A stretch of DNA of 5,877 nucleotides from assembly GCA_017999075.1 (NCBI GenBank), contig JAGOBX010000250.1:1-5877 (forward strand), given 5' to 3'. Shown piece by piece: positions 1 through 5,877 of this stretch (the first letter of the stretch is position 1; the number at the start of each line of letters is the position of its first letter). Position numbers and translations under genes: made by a program. The notes under the pieces were generated by a model. That model had not been told where the DNA came from, did not search any database, and saw only the letters and a program-made list of their open reading frames with translations. Source of the stretch: Candidatus Babelota bacterium. Lineage in GTDB: Bacteria > JAGOBX01.

Positions 1-21
1 GTTTGAGTTTACCAGTTTTTG

Positions 22-54
22 AAGTTCTGATATTAAAGCAAATCAGAATTTGCT
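22..54. repeat. Two overlapping, mutually exclusive inverted repeats upstream of the first promoter
   Basis: Two hairpins share bases and could not form together. The first pairs 22-31 with 42-51: a perfect core TTCTGAT/ATCAGAA, extended by A-T pairs and one G-U pair, with a 10-nt loop. The second pairs AGCAAAT (37-43) with ATTTGCT (48-54) around the 4-nt loop CAGA. Neither is followed by a T-run on either strand, so they do not look like an intrinsic terminator. They end 8 bases before the -35 box of the next gene, where an operator would fit. They could also lie in the 3' end of an upstream gene, since one frame is open from the window edge to a TAA at 54-56. The role is unknown. Confidence 0.4.
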
Positions 55-62
55 AAAAAATA

Positions 63-92
63 TTGAGAAAAAATTTCTAATTTTCTTATAAT
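63..92 (+). promoter_or_regulatory. Sigma70-type promoter for the LtaS-like gene
   Basis: The -35 box TTGAGA (63-68) matches consensus at five of six positions. After an 18-bp spacer comes a perfect -10 box TATAAT (87-92). Transcription would begin near 99-100 and leave a leader of only about 15 nt, which still includes the AAGGA ribosome-binding site at 103-107. In so AT-rich a region TATAAT occurs by chance, but the pairing with a good -35 box and the position just before the gene support this call. It probably drives the first two genes together. Confidence 0.65.
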
Positions 93-102
93 TTAGGAAT
101 TA

Positions 103-107
103 AAGGA
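103..107 (+). promoter_or_regulatory. Ribosome-binding site of the LtaS-like gene
   Basis: AAGGA lies 7 nt before the ATG at 115, which is standard spacing. This supports that ATG as the start of the 636-aa protein. Confidence 0.75.
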
Positions 108-114
108 TTTTATT

Positions 115-2025
115 ATGAAAAACGAATTCAAGCGATTGGAATCTATCATCATTTTTTTTCTATTTTTTTTGTTTTCATCATCGTTTTGTAGAAGTTTATT
201 GATTTTGATAAATTTAGATTATATTAATTTAAACACTTTAAACATTTTTAAGCTACATTTGACAGGTTTATTTTATGACATAACTGTTTTTGCATATACT
301 ATTTTTCCATTTATTTTTTATCTTCTAATAATTCCCGATCGAATTTATAACAATTTCATAAATAAATATACTATATATTTTGTATTTATAATATTTATTG
401 CGTTAAACGTATTTAATATTTTTGCTGAATACTATTTTTGGAAAGAATTCGGAATCAGATATAATTTTATAGCGGTTGATTATCTTGTATATACAACTGA
501 GGTCTTGAATAATATAAGAGAGTCATATCACATAAATTTTATAATAATTTTTGTCGCTGGCATTTCGATTATTATTTTTAAATTATTGTATAAATTTATT
601 TTATCAGAAGTAAAGACACAAACTCTAATTATTAAAAGAATTCTGTTGATTATAATCCTGTCAATAATTCCAGTAATATTTTTTTATTCAGTTGATACAT
701 CTATCCCTTCCTTTTCAAATAATGTATATGAAAATAATCTTGCCGCAAACGGAATATATTGTTTATTCAGTGCATTCAGACACAATACGCTTGATTATGA
801 CGAATTTTATACAACATATAATTTAGCTTTAGTTTTCAAAAATTTAAAAAAAAATTTTTGTACGGATTATAAAGAAAACGATGATACTAATTTTTCAATT
901 CAAAGAAAAATAATAAGCAATAACCCAGAAAAACAATATAATATCATATTAGTTGTAATTGAAAGTATGAGTTCTGAATTTTTAAAATCATTTGGAAACA
1001 ATGAAAATCTCACTCCTAATCTTGATAAACTCGCTGAAAACGGAATTCTATATACAAATTTATTTGCAACTGGCACAAGGACAATACGTGGATTAGAAGC
1101 AATATCTTTATCTATTCCTCCAATACCAGGCCAGTCAATTCTAAAAAGACCAAATAGTGAAAATCTTGATTTTTGCATTTCCAGAATTTTGCAAAAAAAA
1201 AATTACGATTTAAAATTTATTTACGGCGGGTTCGGATATTTTGACAATATGAATTATTTTTTTAAAAACAACGGATTTAAAATTATCGATCGTTCTGATA
1301 TGAAAGGTCCTGAAATTAGTTTTTCAAATGCCTGGGGCGTATGTGATGAAGATTTATTTAATAAAGTAATAAAAGAAGCGTCTGCGTCATATAAAGAACA
1401 TAAATTTTTTTTTACAATGGTTATGACTACTTCAAATCATAGACCGTTTACTTATCCTGAAAACAAAATAGACATTAAATCAGGAACCGGCAGAAACGGA
1501 GCAGTAAAATACTGCGATTTTGCGATAGGTAAATTAATTGATTCAGCAAAAAAACAAGGATGGTTTGACAAAACAATTTTTGTTTTTACAGCAGATCATT
1601 GTGCAAGTAGCGCCGGTAAAGTAAAATTAGCAGTTGATAAATACAAAATTCCTATGATAATATACGCACCGAAATTTCTTAAGCCTTGTAAAATAAATTA
1701 TTTAGCAAGTCAAATAGATATTGTCCCAACTGTTTTTGATTTGCTCGGATGGCGGTATAATTCTAAATTTTTCGGAACATCTATTGAGTTTAATAAAAAT
1801 AATAAATATAGAGCGTTCATAAGCAATTATCAAAAACTTGGCTATCTTGAAAATGACAAATTGGCAATCTTGGAACCAAAAAAAATCACATCTGCTTATA
1901 AAGTTAATTTTTCAAATTTTGAGTTGGCGGAGATGCCGGATAAAAAAGATATTGTATTTAAAGCGGCATCTTATTATCAATCTGCAAATTATTTGTACAA
2001 AATAAACGTTAATACAAAAAAATAA
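115..2025 (+). CDS. LTA synthase/MdoB-family membrane sulfatase-fold transferase (probable phosphoglycerol or phosphoethanolamine transferase)
   Basis: This is a polytopic inner-membrane enzyme with a periplasmic catalytic domain in the alkaline phosphatase/sulfatase fold. About five hydrophobic segments fill residues 10-190 (roughly 10-35, 50-75, 86-106, 139-160, 172-191). The catalytic domain follows from about residue 274. By comparison with LtaS, the likely metal ligands are E283 (in VVIESMSSE), the nucleophile T323 (in GTRTIRGLEA), H442 (in TSNHRPF) and D494-H495 (in FTADHCAS). The length of 636 aa is normal for the family, and all key residues are present. Family members move a phosphoglycerol or phosphoethanolamine head group from a phospholipid to a glycolipid or glycan and release diacylglycerol. 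The acceptor here cannot be read from sequence; because the host appears Gram-negative, classical lipoteichoic acid is unlikely, and an osmoregulated glucan, lipid A or surface glycolipid is more plausible. The start has a good RBS and promoter. The downstream PAP2-barrel gene follows after 41 nt, so co-transcription is likely. The gene carries three long homopolymers (A9 at 846-854, A10 at 1193-1202, T9 at 1405-1413). Confidence 0.92.
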   Translation: MKNEFKRLESIIIFFLFFLFSSSFCRSLLILINLDYINLNTLNIFKLHLTGLFYDITVFAYTIFPFIFYLLIIPDRIYNNFINKYTIYFVFIIFIALNVFNIFAEYYFWKEFGIRYNFIAVDYLVYTTEVLNNIRESYHINFIIIFVAGISIIIFKLLYKFILSEVKTQTLIIKRILLIIILSIIPVIFFYSVDTSIPSFSNNVYENNLAANGIYCLFSAFRHNTLDYDEFYTTYNLALVFKNLKKNFCTDYKENDDTNFSIQRKIISNNPEKQYNIILVVIESMSSEFLKSFGNNENLTPNLDKLAENGILYTNLFATGTRTIRGLEAISLSIPPIPGQSILKRPNSENLDFCISRILQKKNYDLKFIYGGFGYFDNMNYFFKNNGFKIIDRSDMKGPEISFSNAWGVCDEDLFNKVIKEASASYKEHKFFFTMVMTTSNHRPFTYPENKIDIKSGTGRNGAVKYCDFAIGKLIDSAKKQGWFDKTIFVFTADHCASSAGKVKLAVDKYKIPMIIYAPKFLKPCKINYLASQIDIVPTVFDLLGWRYNSKFFGTSIEFNKNNKYRAFISNYQKLGYLENDKLAILEPKKITSAYKVNFSNFELAEMPDKKDIVFKAASYYQSANYLYKINVNTKK

Positions 2026-2052
2026 TGATTTTCTTAAAACAACTTTTATAAT

Positions 2053-2057
2053 AAGGA
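2053..2057 (+). promoter_or_regulatory. Ribosome-binding site that fixes a GTG start
   Basis: AAGGA ends 9 nt before the GTG at 2067. In that frame a TAA stop lies at 2052-2054, and no ATG occurs until residue 61, which is inside the membrane domain. GTG is therefore the only sensible start for the fusion gene. Confidence 0.75.
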
Positions 2058-2066
2058 TTTAAAGAA

Positions 2067-4238
2067 GTGAAATTTAAAAATTTTTTTAGAATTATAATTA
2101 TTTCATTATTTTTTGTAATTTTTATTTTTGAATATTCAAATCTTGATATTCAAATCCAAAATAATTTTTATGATCCATTTTCTAAAAGCTGGATAATAAA
2201 TGAAAATAATTTTATTCTAAAATTTATTTTTTATGATGGTTTAAAAATGGCAATAATCGGTTTCGGTACTATAACTTTTTTTAAATATATTTTATCATTT
2301 TTTTTTAATAAATACAAAAATCAACAAAATATTTATTTATATTTGATTTTATGCCTTGCAATAATACCTTTGAGTGTTTCTTCATTAAAAAAGATTTCCA
2401 ATGTTTATCGCCCGTCATTGCTTACAATATATGGTGGCGATAAACCATATAATAAACCTTTTAGCAGAATAACGGAACATTTTAATAAAAAAAATCAGGA
2501 TTTTGGGAAAGATTATCCTGCGGGGCATGCATCTGGCGGCTTTGCATTAGTCTGCCTGTTTTTTGTTTTTAAAAAAAACAAACATAAAATTTTAGCATTA
2601 ATTTTCAGTTTAACGATCGGCTGGCTTATGGGAATATATCAAGTGCTTGCAGGTAAACATTTTATATCTCACAATTTCGTAACTATGCTAATCGCTTTTT
2701 CCTTTTCGACTATTATTTACAAAATTTTTAAAGCAAAATCTAAATTGCCAGTTACGTTACTAATATTTTTTATGGTTATATTAAAAACAGAAACAATAGC
2801 ATCAGGTGCTAATATTAAAGAAATCAAAATCAATCCACATCCTATTTTTAACAACGGAGGAAAGGTTTCGGGTGTTAATAAAATAATGAATAAACTACAT
2901 ATAATAACAAAAGTCTCTACAATAAAAAAGGATTTGTTGTTTAATGATGGAGTAATTTATGATGAGGAAAAGATAGAAAATTCTGAAAGAAATTTGCGCG
3001 CGCGCAGATATTTGTATAACGTTTCAATTGATACTAAACAAGTGAGCGATACTGAAATAAAAGTTAATGTTAATACATATGATCAATGGTCTACTGCTTT
3101 CGGATTTGCATTAAAAAAAGACGAGAAAGGAAAAAACTTAATTAAACTTGTATTTAAAGAACATAATTTACTCGGGCTTGGAAAAGAACTGAAACTTAAG
3201 AAAGATATACTTCATCTAAATTTTAATAATCAAGAGTTAGAATATAATGACAATAATTTTTTCGGGAAACGGAATGCAGTTTTATCATTTGTATACGCTG
3301 AATCGCAATATTCTTTAAAAAAAAATATCAGGGTTGGAAAAAAATTCGAATCGGATTTTGACAAATATTCATATTATTTAAATTTAACCAAAGCTGATTC
3401 ATTAGAATCGAATGACAGTGTTGACAACAATTATATAGAAGGATTTTTATCAAATGGAAAAATCATTGGTCGCTGGGAATTTTCAGCTAGAATTCATCAA
3501 TTTGAAAACATATATAAAAATTCAAAAATTAAAATGAATTATATTTTCGGAGGGATTAATTATTCTACAGGCAAATATATAAAAACAAAAGGACTACGGA
3601 TTTTCAAGCAAATTGACGATATAAAACTAGGATATCAATTAGGTGGTGGCATTAAATTTATCAATCCGGCGTTTGGGGCTAATGTCAACGGCGCTGGTTG
3701 GGAATTGAATTTAAAACATATATACAATAAAGATAATGATTACATATTTCAAAATTATAATTTTGATTATTATTATTTAAAAGATTTTTCTAACAACACG
3801 CTTGATTTTAAAGTTCAGCATCAGCATTTTTTTAAGGAAAATTTTAAACTTGTAAATCAAATAGCTTTTAAAAAAGTTCATTCGTATAAAACTGAAAATT
3901 CATTTACGCTTGGTGAAGATAAAGGTTTACGCGGTTATAAGTCCGTTACACTTGAGGGCAATAAATTTTTCTTATTCAACGCTGAATTACAGTATGTATT
4001 CAATAAAGAGCTTTGGAAAATTATGTATCCGGGAATTAATCTATTTTATGACGCGGGCAGGACATATAATCAAGGAGAAAAATTCAAATTGGAGCATTTA
4101 TATCACGATTTTGGAATTTCATTTAAAACCGTCATGCACAGGTCAAGTTCTTTTGAAGAATTTAATTTTTCAATTTCATTTCCATTTAAAGGAGAACGGA
4201 AACCGGTTTTCAGTTTTCAAACAAATGTTGAATTTTAA
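2067..4238 (+). CDS. PAP2 lipid phosphatase fused to a POTRA-like domain and BamA/TamA-type outer-membrane beta-barrel
   Basis: The 723-aa product has two parts. Residues 1-222 form a six-helix PAP2 (type 2 phosphatidic acid phosphatase) domain, with helices near 6-24, 59-80, 89-107, 155-169, 173-192 and 203-222. Motif 1 is K108-x6-R115-P116, motif 2 is P151-A-G-H154, and motif 3 retains H198 in AGKHFISH. The motif-3 arginine position is Q192 and the final aspartate position is H202; HFxSH endings are known in some membrane PAP2 enzymes. Such enzymes remove phosphate from phosphatidate, lipid A or polyprenyl pyrophosphate at the periplasmic face; the substrate here is unknown. Residues 223-248 resemble a signal peptide. 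Residues 249-341 look like a single POTRA-type module (LLFNDGVIYD, then an ESERNLR-type helix, ending at TYDQW). Residues 342-723 resemble an Omp85-family barrel: NLLGLGKEL (367-375), alternating strands, LRGY (621-624, the conserved RGF/RGY motif) and a C-terminal Phe. The gene starts at GTG behind a good RBS and lies 41 nt after the LtaS-like gene. The reading frame is unbroken. Both domain calls are firm; how the fusion matures is not known. Confidence 0.9.
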   Translation: MKFKNFFRIIIISLFFVIFIFEYSNLDIQIQNNFYDPFSKSWIINENNFILKFIFYDGLKMAIIGFGTITFFKYILSFFFNKYKNQQNIYLYLILCLAIIPLSVSSLKKISNVYRPSLLTIYGGDKPYNKPFSRITEHFNKKNQDFGKDYPAGHASGGFALVCLFFVFKKNKHKILALIFSLTIGWLMGIYQVLAGKHFISHNFVTMLIAFSFSTIIYKIFKAKSKLPVTLLIFFMVILKTETIASGANIKEIKINPHPIFNNGGKVSGVNKIMNKLHIITKVSTIKKDLLFNDGVIYDEEKIENSERNLRARRYLYNVSIDTKQVSDTEIKVNVNTYDQWSTAFGFALKKDEKGKNLIKLVFKEHNLLGLGKELKLKKDILHLNFNNQELEYNDNNFFGKRNAVLSFVYAESQYSLKKNIRVGKKFESDFDKYSYYLNLTKADSLESNDSVDNNYIEGFLSNGKIIGRWEFSARIHQFENIYKNSKIKMNYIFGGINYSTGKYIKTKGLRIFKQIDDIKLGYQLGGGIKFINPAFGANVNGAGWELNLKHIYNKDNDYIFQNYNFDYYYLKDFSNNTLDFKVQHQHFFKENFKLVNQIAFKKVHSYKTENSFTLGEDKGLRGYKSVTLEGNKFFLFNAELQYVFNKELWKIMYPGINLFYDAGRTYNQGEKFKLEHLYHDFGISFKTVMHRSSSFEEFNFSISFPFKGERKPVFSFQTNVEF
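2733..2810 (+). other. Internal signal-peptide-like segment at the domain junction of the fusion protein
   Basis: Residues 223-248 have a lysine-bearing n-region (AKSK), a hydrophobic core (about 227-239, LPVTLLIFFMVIL) and a small-residue end (A245-S-G-A248) that fits a signal peptidase I site with S246 at -3 and A248 at -1. Six PAP2 helices would leave the chain in the cytoplasm at residues 221-226, so this segment would re-export everything after it. No ATG or GTG with a Shine-Dalgarno sequence lies just upstream to start a separate protein; the nearest in-frame ATGs, M189 and M207, fall inside PAP2 membrane helices. Confidence 0.6.
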
Positions 4239-4308
4239 ATGAAATATATTAACTTATTACAGTTTTGTATTGAAATATCAATTGCGGTAATTTTTATCTA
4301 AATATTTT

Positions 4309-4336
4309 TTGACTTATAATTTTTTTATTATATATT
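4309..4336 (+). promoter_or_regulatory. Likely promoter of the two-component genes
   Basis: In the 132-nt gap, TTGACT (4309-4314) is a five-of-six -35 match. It is followed after 16 bp by TATATT (4331-4336), or after 18 bp by TATTAT (4333-4338). This would start transcription about 25-30 nt before the ATG at 4371. The spacer contains the inverted repeat TATAAT/ATTATA (4315-4320 and 4327-4332) around six Ts, which could be a protein-binding site or chance in AT-rich DNA. I see no GC-rich hairpin with a T-run that would terminate the upstream gene in this gap, so some read-through is possible. Confidence 0.5.
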
Positions 4337-4370
4337 ATTCATTAACTCAAATGTTATAGAAAAATAAGAT

Positions 4371-5054
4371 ATGCATATATTATTAATCGAAGATGACAAG
4401 CAACTCTCAAAAATTATACAAAAGGGACTGATCGAAGAAAAATATGTTGTTGATGCGGCTTTTGATGGAGAAAAAGGCGAATATTTGGCTTCTGTATATC
4501 AATATGATGCGATAATATTAGATATTCGTTTGCCGAAGATTGACGGTTATACAGTTTGTTCAATGCTTCGAAAGAATAAAAATAATACTCCTATACTTAT
4601 GCTTACATCAAACGATATGATTGAACAAAAAATAAAAGGATTAGATTTAGGTGCGGATGATTATTTGACCAAACCCTTTGATTTTAATGAATTATTAGCA
4701 AGAATTCGCGCTTTAATACGAAGAAAATATTTGCAGAGCGAAACAACCGTGTTATCTGCCCGCGATTTAACTTTAAATACTGTAAATCATCAAGCGAAAA
4801 GAGGAAATGAGTCAATTGAACTTACATCTTTGGAATATAGATTATTGCATTTTTTTATGATGAATTCTAATCGCGTTTTAAGCAGAACAGTTATCATCGA
4901 GCATGTTTGGGATATAAACTTTGATTTAGACAGCAATATTGTGGATGTATATGTAAATTATTTAAGAAATAAAATTGATAAGGATTGCGATATTAAATTA
5001 ATTCACACAATACGCGGAAGCGGTTATATTTTTAAAACAAAAGATGAAAATTAA
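4371..5054 (+). CDS. OmpR/PhoB-family response regulator (DNA-binding)
   Basis: The 227-aa product is a full-length two-domain response regulator, a cytoplasmic transcription factor activated by phosphorylation. The receiver domain (about 1-115) has the acidic pair D8-D9 (in LLIEDD), the phosphoacceptor D51 (in ILDIRLP), the switch residue T79 (in MLTS) and K101 (in LTKPF). The C-terminal winged-helix DNA-binding domain (about 125-224) shows LTSLEYRLL (151-159), the recognition-helix region SNIVDVYVNYLRNKI (188-202) and the wing IRGSGYIF (214-221). Overall it resembles CusR/QseB-type regulators, but no specific orthologue is claimed. The start is chosen because MHILLIEDD is the usual beginning of the fold; there is no clear Shine-Dalgarno sequence, only an A-rich leader. 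It overlaps the downstream histidine kinase by 11 nt, so the two are a translationally coupled cognate pair. Its targets may include the two upstream envelope genes, but this is inferred from position only. Confidence 0.96.
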   Translation: MHILLIEDDKQLSKIIQKGLIEEKYVVDAAFDGEKGEYLASVYQYDAIILDIRLPKIDGYTVCSMLRKNKNNTPILMLTSNDMIEQKIKGLDLGADDYLTKPFDFNELLARIRALIRRKYLQSETTVLSARDLTLNTVNHQAKRGNESIELTSLEYRLLHFFMMNSNRVLSRTVIIEHVWDINFDLDSNIVDVYVNYLRNKIDKDCDIKLIHTIRGSGYIFKTKDEN

Positions 5055-5877
5055 GACAAAATTACTATTATCTTCAAGTATACTCATTTGTGTTTCTCTT
5101 ATCTTGCTTAGTTTTATTTTCTATGGATATTTAAAAATAATTTCATATGATGCCGCTGACAGTATTGTTTTCATAAAAGCAACGGATATTGCAAATGAAA
5201 TAATCGACAATAAAGATGAGAATGAAGATTTAAATTTTGAAGAATTCGAATATTCTCATAAAATGACGAAACTTTTTGACAATAATTATTATATTATCAT
5301 TACTGATTCAGAAAATAAAATTTTAGAATTTTCTGATTCTGTAAAGGAAAATTTCGATAAATCCAATACATTTGGCCGTGATTTCCAAAATGAAATAATA
5401 TTCAATTATGAATCGGAAACGATTGGAGCTATTAGATTTTGCGGACTCAAAAAAAATTTAAAGAATAAAAACCATATAAATATTTATACCGGAATCAGTA
5501 TTCAGCACATTATTAACATTCTTAATAAAATAAAATTGTTTTTATTTTTTATCATACCTTCAGTTATTTTTATCGCGCTGATAATCAACACATTGATTAT
5601 TAAAAATGGATTTAAGCCATTAAACGATATAATTAAAAATATTTCTCAAATAGATATAACGCAATTATCATTTGAATTTCCTAAAAGCAATAAAAAAAAT
5701 GAGTTAGACGACTTAATAGATGTTTACAACGCAATGATGAAAAGGATTGACCGTGAAGTTGATAAAATAAAACAATTCACATCTGACGCTTCGCATGAGA
5801 TACGAAATCCATTAAGCGTTATAAAATCTAATGTTCAAATTCATTTGCGCAAAGAAAGAACAAAAGAAGAATATCAG
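5044..5877 (+). CDS. Sensor histidine kinase, N-terminal 278 residues (cut by window end)
   Basis: The frame opens at ATG 5044, inside the end of the regulator gene (11-nt overlap), and stays open to the last base, giving 278 codons. The product begins MKIKTKLLLSSS. The first membrane helix is at about residues 7-30 and the second at about 162-187, leaving a periplasmic sensor of about 130 residues between them. That sensor has an acidic stretch at 55-69 (eight Asp/Glu in 15) and a strand pattern YYIIITDSENKILEFS (82-97) like small PAS/Cache folds. A HAMP linker follows (about 188-242, with GFKPL and ELDDL). The dimerization/phosphoacceptor domain begins FTSDASHEIRNPL, so H251 is the autophosphorylated histidine. 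The HATPase catalytic domain lies beyond the window. The layout matches CusS/QseC-like kinases. No Shine-Dalgarno sequence is seen, so translation probably depends on coupling to the regulator gene. The signal is unknown; divalent cations or cationic peptides are a guess from the acidic patch. Confidence 0.95.
   Translation, partial: MKIKTKLLLSSSILICVSLILLSFIFYGYLKIISYDAADSIVFIKATDIANEIIDNKDENEDLNFEEFEYSHKMTKLFDNNYYIIITDSENKILEFSDSVKENFDKSNTFGRDFQNEIIFNYESETIGAIRFCGLKKNLKNKNHINIYTGISIQHIINILNKIKLFLFFIIPSVIFIALIINTLIIKNGFKPLNDIIKNISQIDITQLSFEFPKSNKKNELDDLIDVYNAMMKRIDREVDKIKQFTSDASHEIRNPLSVIKSNVQIHLRKERTKEEYQ

Noticed and set aside
22-54. Intrinsic terminator for an upstream gene
   Set aside because: The stems are AT-rich and neither strand has a T-run after the hairpin.
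3-56. End of an upstream gene (17 codons, then TAA at 54-56)
   Set aside because: Seventeen codons open at the window edge are too few to distinguish from chance, and the encoded peptide shows no recognisable feature.
900-1178. Minus-strand open frame of 92 codons
   Set aside because: It lies wholly within the catalytic domain of the LtaS-like gene, has no recognisable protein features, and is best explained as a shadow of that gene.
2047-2052. A perfect TATAAT just before the PAP2-barrel gene as a separate promoter
   Set aside because: It abuts the ribosome-binding site at 2053-2057, so a transcript starting about 7 nt downstream would lack that site, and no good -35 box lies 16-18 bp upstream.
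2685-4238. Barrel domain as a separate gene with an internal start at M207
   Set aside because: M207 falls in the sixth PAP2 helix and has no Shine-Dalgarno sequence; the frame is continuous from the GTG at 2067.
3910-4242. Plus-strand open frame of 110 codons in another frame
   Set aside because: It overlaps the well-supported C-terminal barrel of the fusion protein and its translation shows no domain or family resemblance.

Overview
The window is strongly AT-rich (well under 30% G+C by eye), with codon use pushed to A/T-ending codons and many Lys, Asn, Ile and Phe residues. It encodes an Omp85-type outer-membrane barrel, so the host should be a Gram-negative (diderm) bacterium with a low-GC genome. 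The sequence alone does not fix the lineage; low-GC Campylobacterota, Elusimicrobiota/Endomicrobia and similar groups are only guesses.

Layout: all four genes are on the + strand. (1) 1-114 holds overlapping inverted repeats and a good sigma70-like promoter. (2) 115-2025 encodes a 636-aa membrane-anchored alkaline-phosphatase-superfamily transferase of the LtaS/MdoB type. (3) After 41 nt, 2067-4238 encodes a 723-aa protein. An N-terminal six-helix PAP2 lipid phosphatase is joined in frame, through a signal-peptide-like segment, to a POTRA-like domain and a C-terminal BamA/TamA-like beta-barrel. (4) A 132-nt gap (4239-4370) carries a likely promoter. (5) 4371-5054 encodes an OmpR/PhoB-class response regulator. 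(6) An overlapping sensor histidine kinase begins at 5044 and runs off the window end, just after its H-box.

The first two genes look like an envelope-modification unit. An LtaS/MdoB-type enzyme moves a phosphoglycerol or similar head group from a phospholipid and releases diacylglycerol. A PAP2 enzyme removes phosphate from a lipid on the periplasmic side of the inner membrane. The two-component pair sits directly downstream on the same strand, and its sensor has an acidic periplasmic segment. It is a reasonable candidate regulator of the first two genes, but nothing in the sequence proves that link.

The most unusual item is the PAP2-POTRA-barrel fusion, which puts an inner-membrane enzyme and an outer-membrane barrel in one reading frame. 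The predicted topology is self-consistent: six helices return the chain to the cytoplasm, and a seventh, signal-like helix re-exports the barrel part. The product is therefore either cleaved into two proteins or physically links the two membranes.
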